From contig NZ_JARUKW010000006.1 in the NCBI RefSeq assembly GCF_029688845.1, forward strand, positions 1-64,000: a stretch of DNA of 64,000 nucleotides, given 5' to 3'. The translations under genes were made by a program, and so were the position numbers. Under the pieces are notes generated by a model. That model ran no database searches. It saw only the letters and a list, made by a program, of their open reading frames with translations, and was not told the DNA's origin. This DNA is from Natronococcus sp. A-GB1. GTDB taxonomy: Archaea; Halobacteriota; Halobacteria; Halobacteriales; Natrialbaceae. Below, in pieces: positions 55,554 through 63,835 of the stretch; within the stretch, counting starts at the first letter, position 1; every line of letters begins with the position of its first letter.

Positions 55554-56603
55554 TTACCAGGTGCCGTGGAACGTGTCGAACGAGAGGTTCTCGAGCGGCT
55601 CGTTGCCGACGGCGATCTCGTACTCGCCGGGCGTGAGCATCGGCTTGTGGAACTGCGGGCCGTCGTCGGTCGTGATGCGGGGACAGCCGGTGTTGACGAA
55701 CGCGTCCATATTGAAGTTCCGCAGGCGGTCGGGCGTGACTTCGTCCATCGTGATGAGGTAGGCGTCGTCGTTGTCCGCGAGGATCTCCTGGGCCTGATCC
55801 CAGCGACCCTGTCCGATCTTCGTACAGAAGATGACGCCCCACTTCTGGGCGTCCATCGCCTTGTGAACCGAGGCGTAGCGCTGTTTCAGGAACTTTTCCG
55901 TATCGGCGACCGTGACGACGTTGTTGACTGGGTCGGCGATGACGACGTGTTTCTCGGGGTGTTCCATCGCCAGCCCGAGCGGGTGGAACTTTCCGCCACC
56001 GACGTACAACACCTGATCGGCAGGGACGTCCGCGCTGGCGTAGTTACAGCCAAGGACCTGTCCCTCGTGGGTGAGCCGTTCGTCGCCGCGACGGCTCTGG
56101 ACATCGTACCCCCGCTCTTCCAGGAACTCGGTCATCTCCTCGTAGCGATTCATGTGCTGGGCGGTCGTGACGAGGCCGACACCCTCCGTCTCGTCGGGAT
56201 CCTCGAGCGTGTCGAGGGCTTCCTCCATGATCGGCTGTACCTCGACGTTCGAGAACAGCGGCACGTAGATCACCTTGTCCGTGTCCTTCATCGGCGAGTG
56301 ACCGAAGTGAGCGAACACGTCGGTGCGTTTCATGAGGTAGGTGTCGAGGTCGCAGGCGCCGTAGCAGGGCTGGCCCGAGAGCATGAACGTGACGTCGTCG
56401 TCGGCCAGTTCCCGGAGGTCGTCGGCCACCTTCGGGCCGCGGCGTTTCAGTCCCTCGGGGAACTGCAGGCCGACGGTCTCGGCGTCTCGTTCCTCGATCG
56501 CCTCGATGATTCGCTCGAGTTCGTAGTCCCACTCCCGGTCGTGCTTGAGGCTCATCCCCACGTTTCTGAGGTCTCCCTCGCTGTACTCCGACTCCTGGCT
56601 CAT
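55554..56603 (-). CDS. dph2: Diphthamide biosynthesis enzyme Dph2
   Basis: Archaeal Dph2 transfers the 3-amino-3-carboxypropyl group of SAM to a His of elongation factor 2, using a non-classical radical-SAM 4Fe-4S cluster. Three cluster cysteines are visible in GQPCYGACDLDTY, VLGCNYASADVP and FVNTGCPRITTDD. The 349-residue length and segments GLQFPEGLKRRGPKVADDL and GGGKFHPLGLAMEHPEK match the family. It is divergent from the membrane-protein gene at 56741. Confidence 0.95.
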   Translation of the reverse strand: MSQESEYSEGDLRNVGMSLKHDREWDYELERIIEAIEERDAETVGLQFPEGLKRRGPKVADDLRELADDDVTFMLSGQPCYGACDLDTYLMKRTDVFAHFGHSPMKDTDKVIYVPLFSNVEVQPIMEEALDTLEDPDETEGVGLVTTAQHMNRYEEMTEFLEERGYDVQSRRGDERLTHEGQVLGCNYASADVPADQVLYVGGGKFHPLGLAMEHPEKHVVIADPVNNVVTVADTEKFLKQRYASVHKAMDAQKWGVIFCTKIGQGRWDQAQEILADNDDAYLITMDEVTPDRLRNFNMDAFVNTGCPRITTDDGPQFHKPMLTPGEYEIAVGNEPLENLSFDTFHGTW

Positions 56604-56740
56604 TGTCTCCGGTTACGGCCACGGACGTATAACGGCGGCGTTTCCCGGACGACTGCCGACCACTCTGGCAAACATACACTCACTATTTCATATATAAATA
56701 GGCCAAAAAGTCATGGTGGTGGAGTTAAAATCAGGGAGGC

Positions 56741-57640
56741 ATGACAACGGAACAGTCCCCTGACGGCTCCCTCCTCGAGCTCTACCGGCGATACGTCGGC
56801 GAGCCCGAGGGGTACACTGACGTCTACGTCGGGTTCGGCCTCTTTTTCGGCGGAATCGGTATCGGAGCGACGGCCCTCCTGCTTTTCCTCTGGGGAAGCA
56901 CCTACGAGGCACGGACCCTCGAGAGCGCCTACTACGACCTGCTCCAGCCGGCGTACGCGCTGGGGCTGCTGTCGCTGCCGGCGACGATGCTCGGGGTGGT
57001 CGTCCTGTTGCCCTCCGATCGGCGAACGCTGTATGCCGCGGCCGGCGGTGCGACGATCACTGCCCTCGCTGTCGCCGGTTTCGTGTACGCGTACCACTGG
57101 TACTTCGTCGGCGACGTCGACTACACGGTAGAGATCGTCACCACGTACGCGGTCGGTCTCACCGGGCTCATCGCCTCGACCGGTGCCGCGCTGGTCGGTC
57201 ACTACCTCGAGCTGGCGCGCCGGGCGGAGTCGGCCGAAGCCGACGAGGAAGACGACGCCGACGACGGACTCACGATGGAGGACATCCGCGAGGACATCGA
57301 CGCCGCGATGGCCAGCGTCGACCTCTCCTGGGGCGGCGTCGAGAAGACCGACCACAAACGTCTCGAGTTCGACGACGACGGGTTCGACGACGTCTCGATG
57401 GATCCGGAACAAGGGACGACGACGATCCGTTCGTCGGGGGTCGACGACGCGGTCGCGGGCCTGAAGGGACTTCAGGGCCGGGAGACGAAGACGACCGCCT
57501 CGAACTCGACCGTCGACGACCAGACGGCGAAGCTGACCGAGCTCCGCGAGCGAAAGGAGCGAAACGGGGCCGATACCGGCTCGAGCAGCGTCCTCGACAG
57601 GGTCGTCGCTCGCGTCCGCGCGCTGCTCGATCGATCGTAG
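56741..57640 (+). CDS. Four-helix haloarchaeal membrane protein next to the actin gene
   Basis: The 299-residue protein has four hydrophobic segments (YVGFGLFFGGIGIGATALLL; LLQPAYALGLLSLPATMLGV; ATITALAVAGFVYAYHWYFV; VGLTGLIASTGAALVGHYLE) and then a long acidic cytoplasmic tail of about 140 residues with a coiled-coil-like part (DDQTAKLTELRERKERN). I recall similar haloarchaeal proteins as DUF7139 but cannot confirm it. It stands 80 nt before the salactin-type actin gene on the same strand and may be a membrane partner of that filament (inference). Confidence 0.75.
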   Translation: MTTEQSPDGSLLELYRRYVGEPEGYTDVYVGFGLFFGGIGIGATALLLFLWGSTYEARTLESAYYDLLQPAYALGLLSLPATMLGVVVLLPSDRRTLYAAAGGATITALAVAGFVYAYHWYFVGDVDYTVEIVTTYAVGLTGLIASTGAALVGHYLELARRAESAEADEEDDADDGLTMEDIREDIDAAMASVDLSWGGVEKTDHKRLEFDDDGFDDVSMDPEQGTTTIRSSGVDDAVAGLKGLQGRETKTTASNSTVDDQTAKLTELRERKERNGADTGSSSVLDRVVARVRALLDRS

Positions 57641-57686
57641 GCCGCCGTTCTCCTCGGATAGTTCATAAATCAACACATTCTCGCCA

Positions 57687-57700
57687 TTAAACTTATAACC
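57687..57700 (+). promoter_or_regulatory. TATA promoter of the actin-homologue gene
   Basis: TTAAACTTATAACC lies 21-34 nt before the ATG at 57721, the right spacing for leaderless initiation. The actin gene therefore has its own promoter and its truncated frame is probably still transcribed. Confidence 0.6.
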
Positions 57701-57720
57701 AGACAGGTACGTTTGGCGGT

Positions 57721-58047
57721 ATGGCCAAAGGCCTAGACGTCGGCACGATGAATATCCTGTCGGCACAGCAGGACGGAAACGACACGGTGTTCGTACAGCA
57801 ACGCAACTCCTTCGTGGAGATCGGCTACTCGGATATGGCCGAGCAGATGCTCGCTAGAAGCGAGGTGTTACACATCCGGAAGGACGACAAGGTGTACGTC
57901 GTCGGCGACGACGCCCTGAACTTCGCGAACATTTTCAACAAGGAGACACGCCGCCCGATGAAACACGGAATCCTCTCGAACGACGAGCAGAGCGCGATTC
58001 CGATGATGAAACTCATCTCTACACAAGAAGCGAGTAGTCCTCTATAA
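57721..58047 (+). pseudogene. Truncated actin homologue (salactin family), 5' fragment
   Basis: Residues 1-99 match the start of haloarchaeal salactin-type actins: the phosphate-1 loop [13 protein letters not shown], then [40 protein letters not shown] and AIPMMKLI. Family members are about 350-380 residues. Here the frame leaves homology after codon 99 (about 58017) and ends with the unrelated STQEASSPL. The ATPase core beyond subdomain I is missing, so the product cannot form a filament. The sequence to the right is foreign-looking, so insertion of an element is the likely cause. Confidence 0.85.
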
Positions 58048-58278
58048 CATTACGACCTCAGAAGTGTAGAAACCAACTATCACCGCTCATCGATCCTTAC
58101 TCGAGTCGATCAAGCGCTCCGATTAGAAGGCTCTCACAGCTGCTCAAGAGCTTTGATACTGGATGGAGGTGATCCTACTGACCAATAATGTGAGTTGCTC
58201 TTTCGACCTTGTTACACATAATCAGAGCTACTCCGGTCATGCAGGGTCTTTAATGCGCCCTATCTTGAACTGAACCCA

Positions 58279-58662
58279 ATGTCGGACATACCTAACCAGT
58301 CAGACAAGACGCCTCAAGACACGAACTTCGATGGGAACCAGCGTAACAGTGAGATCCTGACCGCCCTCAGCAATACCCAGCGACGGCGTATTCTTCACTA
58401 TCTGAGGGAGGTAGACTCTGCTTCTCGAGATGAAGTAGCTGATCGACTGATTGCGTGGAAGCATGATTCCCCGCCTGATGATGTCTCAGACGAAACAGTA
58501 GAGAGACTCAAAGTAGAGCTTCATCATAACCATCTCCCCCAGCTCGAGGGCTCACAACTCATCGAGTACGATAGACGCTCTGAGGAACTTCTGGTCCGTG
58601 ATCTTCCCGAACTCGCTGAACAGTGCCTTGAACACTGTGAAACGGCTGACCTCTCATCCTAA
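58279..58662 (+). CDS. Winged-helix protein (DUF7344-type)
   Basis: The 127-residue protein contains a compact winged helix: NSEILTALSNTQRRRILHYL, SRDEVADRLIAWKHD, VERLKVELHHNHLPQLEGSQ and LIEYDRRSEELLV. That pattern is the DUF7344 family, common in haloarchaeal chromosomes and viruses and presumed to be DNA-binding. As the first gene of the element it may be its regulator (inference). It converges on the next gene with 3 nt between stop codons. Confidence 0.82.
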   Translation: MSDIPNQSDKTPQDTNFDGNQRNSEILTALSNTQRRRILHYLREVDSASRDEVADRLIAWKHDSPPDDVSDETVERLKVELHHNHLPQLEGSQLIEYDRRSEELLVRDLPELAEQCLEHCETADLSS

Positions 58663-58665
58663 TCT

Positions 58666-59274
58666 TCACTCGATGAACTCTCTCCACTGATCTACCTTCT
58701 CAGTCTGATCATCGAATACTCCGAGCTTGGAGAGATCATCGATGATCGATTTGTCGTACCGTCTCAACTGAGCGAGGAGAGTATTCCGAGTCTCCTTGCT
58801 CGAGTGAGCCGTCTCGATGACTTGGATCAGCCCTTCCTCCTCGATGTAGACCGACGCTTGCTCTACGATATCCAGCTTGATAGCGACTCGATGAGCTAAC
58901 TCGCGATCGATCCGATCCCGATCATCATACTTTGCTCTCAATCGCTCGAGGATGGCCTCAGTCGTTCTTTCGATCTCTGCCTGTCTCTCGGGTTCGAGTG
59001 ACTCGTAATAGCTCTCAGGATCGCTTCTGAGTCCATGAGTAGCTCCGTTACGATTCCCGGATGGGGCTCCTGCATTACCCCCGTGGAACTTACATCGACC
59101 CTCACCGAGATGATCCGTTCCATGTCCTGCTCTCTGAGAGCAGTAGCCGATGAACCGGACTGTTCCATCATCATCCCGATTGATCCGTTTCCCGTTACAC
59201 CGATAGCCGGGATCTACAGTCGGAACGCTCTCTGATCTCTCACCGATCATCTCACCTTCATCCTCGAGACTCAT
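58666..59274 (-). CDS. Terminase small-subunit-like protein
   Basis: The 202-residue protein has an N-terminal Cys/His cluster (RCNGKRINRDDDG; YCSQRAGHGTDHLGEGRCKF) leading into HGGNAGAPSGNRNGATHGLR, the GxPxGNxNxxxHG motif seen in many phage small terminases and packaging-associated proteins. A helical part follows (LEPERQAEIERTTEAILERL). In viruses this protein recognises DNA for packaging. No large terminase is seen in the window, so packaging is not demonstrated. Confidence 0.65.
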   Translation of the reverse strand: MSLEDEGEMIGERSESVPTVDPGYRCNGKRINRDDDGTVRFIGYCSQRAGHGTDHLGEGRCKFHGGNAGAPSGNRNGATHGLRSDPESYYESLEPERQAEIERTTEAILERLRAKYDDRDRIDRELAHRVAIKLDIVEQASVYIEEEGLIQVIETAHSSKETRNTLLAQLRRYDKSIIDDLSKLGVFDDQTEKVDQWREFIE

Positions 59275-59479
59275 CTCATCACCCCTATGAGATCGACTGT
59301 AGATATCGAGGATGACTGCTCTCGAGGATGCTCAGGCATGGTATTGAGACGATATTCTACTCTGCTGTGATCGGATTCTCTTTGACTCATAGGCTCTCAG
59401 TTGGCTCTCAGTGGATCGGATTCTTGGCTACTGTTCTCCCTTCGGATGATGATGAGTCGGATGAGATGGAGAGTGAGGG

Positions 59480-59701
59480 CTACCAGAAGACTGTCTCATC
59501 TCCAATCTCTTTCGAGGAGAGATGCTCACTGGTAAGGAGATGTTCTCGAAGCTCCTTCTGATCCATCTCATCGAACTCATCAACGATCTCCTCGAAGCCC
59601 ACAACTGGATTATCCCACGTACCAGTCTGCTCGATGACCCACTCATCGACTTCCGTTCCGTACTTCTTGGCTCTCTCGTAGTCGAATCTACGCCCTGTCA
59701 T
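59480..59701 (-). CDS. Small winged-helix-like protein, paralogue 1
   Basis: The 73-residue protein (MTGRRFDYERAKKYGTEVDE start) ends NPVVGFEEIVDEFDEMDQ ... LSSKEIGDETVFW. The C-terminal half aligns with the next gene (NPVVTTEEVAEEQD ... SSKQIGDHYVWW). Both look like small winged-helix DNA-binding modules. The Met at 59701 is the better start, 2 nt from the stop of the paralogue. A 205-nt gap to the terminase-like gene on its left holds nothing seen. Confidence 0.6.
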   Translation of the reverse strand: MTGRRFDYERAKKYGTEVDEWVIEQTGTWDNPVVGFEEIVDEFDEMDQKELREHLLTSEHLSSKEIGDETVFW

Positions 59702-59702
59702 C

Positions 59703-59903
59703 TCACCACCAAACGTAGTGATCGCCAATCTGCTTACTCGAGACAGTGGGCTCATCCCGGAGAAGCTCCAGAGCTACATCGACAGGGAGATCCTGTTCCT
59801 CAGCAACCTCCTCTGTAGTGACTACCGGATTCCGGTGATGGTTCACATTGTGCTTCACTGCTTTCCGGACGTTTTTCTGACGTTCTGTGAGGTCGTCACT
59901 CAT
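59703..59903 (-). CDS. Small winged-helix-like protein, paralogue 2
   Basis: The 66-residue protein (MSDDLTERQKNVRKAVKHNV start) shares the NPVV-x-x-EE(I/V)-x-(D/E)E and SK(E/Q)IGD-x-x-V-(F/W)W blocks with its downstream neighbour. Its start overlaps the end of the upstream gene by 8 nt, a tight viral-style operon. A Met two codons earlier (59909) is an alternative start. Function unknown; presumed regulator. Confidence 0.6.
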   Translation of the reverse strand: MSDDLTERQKNVRKAVKHNVNHHRNPVVTTEEVAEEQDLPVDVALELLRDEPTVSSKQIGDHYVWW

Positions 59904-60510
59904 CGTCATCACCCTGAGCACCAGAGCCGGGTTCGGGGATATCCATATCGGAGCCGTCAGTATCGACGTTAGTCGTAGAGAACCCCGTGTAGACTCCATC
60001 ATCAGACTGGCCGGAGTTGGCTTTCTCTCGCTCTTTCTGCTCCCGCTTTCGCTCCTCCCGGATTCGCTTCATCTCCGAATTGAAACGGCCTTTCTGCTCC
60101 ATTAGATCAGGCGTTCGTTCTCGCTCAACCTCGATTGTATCCTGATCATCTCCCCGAGCACCGCTACCGGGCGATGGGATGGAAATCTCCTCAGTATACG
60201 TCTCAGAGTTACTATCTCGATTGACCTGAGTCGTATTCGAGTTCGTTCGAGAGCCTGCAACGGGGATCTCAACAGTGCTCTCAGAGTTCGAACCCTCGAA
60301 CTCCTCAGCGACCTCTCGCTTCTGCTTGGGAGTCATCTCCTCGAGAGCAGATTCAGGGATCGAGGAGTTAGCTCGAATGCGCTGATTGAGCTGTTCCTCC
60401 TCATCAGCAGTGTTGGCCTTGGCTTCGAGCTTAGCCTCGAAGCGAGCAACCTCCTTAGCGAACTCCTCTCCACCAACTCGAAGCGCGTTCTCCACGATCG
60501 GACTTGCCAT
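59896..60510 (-). CDS. Acidic, partly disordered element protein
   Basis: The 204-residue protein begins with a helical segment (NALRVGGEEFAKEVARFEAK then LEAKANTADEEEQLNQRIRA), then a low-complexity Ser/Thr/Asn-rich middle and a charged coiled coil (GRFNSEMKRIREERKREQKE). A duplicated motif, IPSPGSGARGDD and IPEPGSGAQGDD, brackets the coiled coil. I do not recognise the family; a scaffold or structural accessory role is possible but unproven. It heads the minus-strand operon of four genes. Confidence 0.6.
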   Translation of the reverse strand: MASPIVENALRVGGEEFAKEVARFEAKLEAKANTADEEEQLNQRIRANSSIPESALEEMTPKQKREVAEEFEGSNSESTVEIPVAGSRTNSNTTQVNRDSNSETYTEEISIPSPGSGARGDDQDTIEVERERTPDLMEQKGRFNSEMKRIREERKREQKEREKANSGQSDDGVYTGFSTTNVDTDGSDMDIPEPGSGAQGDDDE

Positions 60511-60853
60511 GTATCATACACACTCATCGAGAATGATAACGGTAACGGCGAAAGCCATGATAATACTCTGATCACAGCCTGTATCCACGATATCGTCTCT
60601 TTCTACTTCCCTCTTTCCGCTCTGATCTGAAACAGCCGCATACCAAATATCGAGAGGAACAGTTAGGGAGCCTTATTGGACCGTTCAATCAACCCCGGTC
60701 GTGGTCCCAATCGAACTGTTTCGTCGATTTTTGCAAGAGCGCGATTCTTCTACTCGGGTGTTGATTTGAATAACAGTCCTCTGTAATTAACACCGAGAAG
60801 AATACTTGCTAACATCGATAAGTTTTTGGAGATGGTGAGTCTCTGTTGTTGTT
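60511..60853. other. Divergent promoter gap in the element
   Basis: This 343-nt AT-richer stretch separates the minus-strand operon (start 60510) from the lipoprotein gene (start 60854). Minus-strand TATA-like sequence lies near 60530-60545. On the plus strand GATAAGTTTTTGG near 60819-60831 is placed well for the lipoprotein. I see no gene. Confidence 0.45.
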
Positions 60854-61393
60854 ATGGATCGACGTAAGGTGCTGCTGGGTTCAGGTGTTGCTCTTTCAAC
60901 AATCCTCGCAGGCTGTGGTGGTGAGACCTCTGATGATGAAAACGGGGCAGACGACAGTGCTGACGATGATACCACGGACGATAATGGGGATGACGACGCG
61001 AATGGAGGGGACAATGGGGATGACGACGCAAATGGGGAAGATAATGGCGCTGACGACGGTGCCGATGAAAACGGCGAAGACCCTGAAGAAGTACTTGAGG
61101 ACGAAGATACTGAGTCTACCCGGGACGGGCTTGAACTACTCGAACACGAACTCGTTGGAGATGAATTTTCGGCCTCAGTCGAAGGTGTCGTCGCAAATAA
61201 CACTGGAGAAGAACTCGATTACGTCGAGGTCGGTGTTGTGCTGTACAACGCTGAGGGCCAGCGGATCGCTGATTCCTTTACAAACACCACCGATCTCTCA
61301 GACGGAGAAGAATGGGCATTTGAAGTGATGACCATGGAGGAGATGGATGAAATCGACGACTATACGATTGCAGTGACGGATAGCCCGTTCTAA
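60854..61393 (+). CDS. Asp-repeat lipoprotein with FxLYD-like domain
   Basis: The 179-residue lipoprotein has MDRRKVLLGSGVALSTILAG then Cys21 (Tat-like RRK and lipobox LAGC). An acidic stalk follows, built from imperfect 10-residue repeats (GDDDANGGDN, GDDDANGEDN), visible in the DNA as 30-bp tandem repeats. The C-terminal domain (FSASVEGVVANNTGEELDYV; VGVVLYNAEGQRIADSFTNT) matches the FxLYD immunoglobulin-like fold. It is exported and anchored outside the cell, perhaps modifying the host surface (inference). Confidence 0.78.
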   Translation: MDRRKVLLGSGVALSTILAGCGGETSDDENGADDSADDDTTDDNGDDDANGGDNGDDDANGEDNGADDGADENGEDPEEVLEDEDTESTRDGLELLEHELVGDEFSASVEGVVANNTGEELDYVEVGVVLYNAEGQRIADSFTNTTDLSDGEEWAFEVMTMEEMDEIDDYTIAVTDSPF

Positions 61394-61461
61394 GGCCTTC
61401 ACCAACTACACGGCGTGCTTCTTATTATTTGGTTGCAATAGAGCTTCTGAGATCGGAGAGT

Positions 61462-61566
61462 GTGGATCCAAAATGGATGATGGATCCACCCGATCGTGCA
61501 AGATCCTACTGGAAACGCTCGAGTTGATCCGAGGAGTCAAATCCTCGGTATCATCCAGTAGATGAT
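61462..61566. repeat. Cluster of three inverted repeats
   Basis: Three inverted repeats lie close together: GTGGATCCA/TGGATCCAC at 61462-61470 and 61481-61489; CCGAGGA/TCCTCGG at 61529-61535 and 61542-61548; and ATCATC/GATGAT at 61550-61555 and 61561-61566. They occupy the 320-nt gap before the ribbon-helix-helix gene, which otherwise shows no gene. They could be operators, a transcript end or part of a replication site of the element. Confidence 0.5.
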
Positions 61567-61713
61567 CCACCACCTTAGGGTCATCGGCGATATATCATTC
61601 TGATCAGAGATATCTAATCGATTTAGAGGAGGGTTGAGAGCACACTTCTCTGTGGTACAGTGAGAAGCATTATAGGAAACCGTACAGTACTGGTTAGCAG
61701 AGAGGTTGCAATT

Positions 61714-61866
61714 ATGGTTTATGAAAACCAAACCGCGATTTCGGTTCCAGTTGAAACCAGAGATCGAGTCCAAGCTGCTAAAGACGAGATGAACCTCAGT
61801 TACCGGCAGTTCTTCGAATTAGCAGCCCGAGAACTGCCTGAAAGCGAGGGTGAGGATCAGTCGTGA
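61714..61866 (+). CDS. Ribbon-helix-helix-like small protein
   Basis: The 50-residue protein has the order expected of a ribbon-helix-helix regulator: a strand QTAISVPVETRDRVQA, helix AKDEMNLSYRQFFELAAREL, acidic tail. The dimer would bind DNA, possibly the inverted repeats just upstream. The ATG at 61714 excludes a non-homologous extension. The stop overlaps the GTG start of the next small gene (GTGA). Confidence 0.65.
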   Translation: MVYENQTAISVPVETRDRVQAAKDEMNLSYRQFFELAARELPESEGEDQS

Positions 61867-62039
61867 GATCCTCAACTCGATGGGGACTCTGGATGACCGG
61901 AGCCCTATGCTTCTATGGGCTTTCAGAGCCCGTAACGGCTCTCCAGATAGTCTTTGGAGTACTGTGGGTAGCTTTCCTCATTCTAACCATCGAATCGCTT
62001 CAGAACGAACTGAGCCAACTTACAGAGCAAGCTCGATGA
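61863..62039 (+). CDS. Small two-helix membrane protein, GTG start
   Basis: The frame from the GTG at 61863 encodes 58 residues: RSSTRWGLWMTGALCFYGL, EPVTALQIVFGVLWVAFLIL, then TIESLQNELSQLTEQAR. Two hydrophobic helices and a short coiled coil result. The GTG overlaps the TGA of the preceding gene, which suggests coupled translation. A longer ATG frame in the same stretch has no such features. Small membrane proteins beside RHH genes occur in viruses; the role is unknown. Confidence 0.55.
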   Translation: MRSSTRWGLWMTGALCFYGLSEPVTALQIVFGVLWVAFLILTIESLQNELSQLTEQAR

Positions 62040-62174
62040 TGCAGGGATTGATCGGGAGAGTAGGGATCTCCCGGGATGCTGAGGATGGATGGGATGGCTC
62101 GGTCAGTTCCGGATTGAGCTGCCTTATGCCGCATCGAGCGACTGAACTTCGACCGTCAATCGATCAATCGAGCC

Positions 62175-63835
62175 ATGTCAACCATAGATAGCGGTAGCCA
62201 AAGGAGTTTCGCTGGGAGTGAGCCGTCTCTCGTACCAGAAGGCGGCGTACCGATCGATGAGCTATCAGGAGAGAAGTTCCATGCTCATGTTCGGTACGCT
62301 TCCGAAGATTTTGATTCCTTCCAGGAGATGTCCCTAAGATCCGTCTCAGAACATATCCCGGAAAGCGCGAATTACGTCAGTACAGGAATTTACTTTCTCA
62401 ACGAGGATCAGGAGGATCGAGTCCATGAGAGAGTTCCACCGAAGGAAATCCAGAACAAGTGTCTCGATGACGGTAGAGTACTCTGCTCGGTCATAGCCGA
62501 GACGGATGATCTTGAGGATGGAAAGACTGTCAGAGAGTGTATAGAAGCTCTCGAGGCCTTCGCTGAGGAGTGGTTGGGAATCAGTGAGTATGGTCTCTAT
62601 CACTCCGGAAATCGATCAATCCATCTCGAGACCGATCGGTATGTCACTGTAGAAGGCCTCCCACGGCTCAAGGAGGAAGCTGAGCAGTTCAATCAGTACA
62701 GTGAGGTCAAACTCGATACGAGTGTCTACGATCCAAACAGTGTATTCCGAATCGAGGGAGCAGAGCATCGAAAAACGGGACTCTACAAACGAGAGATCCC
62801 CTCCGACTCCGACCGATCAGATATCACTCGTAGAATCACCGATCAGATATCACTCGTAGAATCACCGATCAGACTGAGAAAGAGACCTTCCATGATCTCC
62901 CGACTCCCGAGGAACACATCGAAGAATCCCATCTCGATAACGATCGATGGGACCGATCGATTCAGAAGCATCCCTACTATACTTCATCCACTAACAGCCA
63001 TACTACAGCACCACAACCACATTGTTGTCCAGGAGATGTAAGTATAGAGTCTATACCCCAAGAATTCGATGACCAGTTGCTTTGGGGGTACTTAAAGAAA
63101 AAGGAGGATCAGGACTATCTCGGACTCGATCGGACTCCGGACTACGAGGAGATCGTTCCCTTCTCTCCATACAAGAAGTCGGGGGAGGGGAGCGCCCGCT
63201 CTCTGATCGTTGCTAAGCAGGTTGATGGCCTTCTCTGTCGGAGAGATGATCAGAAGAAGGTCTACCTCCCTGCTGAGATCAAATCCGCTGTAGGCGGGGG
63301 AGACGGCTCTTACAGTCGATCGGATACTGATACCACACTGATCGAACTGTCGAAGCAAGATTACGCTAAGTGGGACTACGAGCCGGGAGATTACGTCGTT
63401 ATCATCGGAGGGAGATCGGGATCATCTCGTATCTTTAATCCCGATGAGAAGACAGCAGGGAGAGTCTACGGAAAGCTCAATCGAGAGGGACGTGAGGCTG
63501 CTTTAGAGTTCCTCTCGGAGAGTGGTTACGAGGTAGGAGAGAGTGGTTACAACGGAGATCGATCTGCTGTGAGTAGCAGTAGTGGAGAGACTGAAGCGAT
63601 GAAAATCAAACACGGGATAGAGAACGGGACTCGGGAGAAAAGCTACGATAACGTCCTGAGAGTGGTCTGTCGGCTGTTAAAGGTTGATGGATGGGATTCA
63701 GCCTATCAGTGGTGTAGAGACGTATTCGGCTCTGAATTCGATCCAGAGAGGACATATCAGCAACTCAGTGGACTCGTAGAGTATTACGACGACTTAGATG
63801 ATGTGAACGTTCCCGAGAAGGGTGATCATCGATGA
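62175..63835 (+). pseudogene. AEP-type primase broken by a 26-bp duplication
   Basis: The 5' part shows archaeo-eukaryotic primase marks: LYHSGNRSIHLETDRYVTVE (SGxxxxH), then KLDTSVYDPNSVFRIEGAEH and RKTGLYKREI (the D-x-x-V ... H-x-K-T-G motif). At 62815-62866 a 26-bp unit is repeated exactly, moving the frame by two bases, and the shifted frame ends at 63041. Taking out one copy joins ...TDQTEKETFHDLPTPEEHI... to ...DDQLLWGYLKKKEDQDYLGL and onward to 63835, giving 544 residues. The right part alone could start only from a TTG at 63077. Confidence 0.8.
62815..62866. repeat. Exact 26-bp tandem duplication
   Basis: The unit starts GATCAGATATCACTCG and runs from 62815 to 62840 and again from 62841 to 62866; periodicity extends from 62812 to 62872. 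Since 26 is not a multiple of three, one copy too many shifts the primase frame. Gain or loss of a copy by slippage or recombination would switch the frame on or off. Confidence 0.92.

Noticed and set aside
58018-58278. tRNA gene as attachment site of the element
   Set aside because: No T-arm, acceptor stem or anticodon arm could be found at the junction; the break is inside the actin coding sequence.
59328-59561. 77-codon plus-strand frame in the element
   Set aside because: It overlaps the better-supported minus-strand gene at 59480-59701 and shows no domain.
61850-62191. 113-codon ATG frame overlapping the small GTG gene
   Set aside because: Its product has no domain or hydrophobic pattern, while the alternative GTG frame gives a clear two-helix protein with a coupled start.
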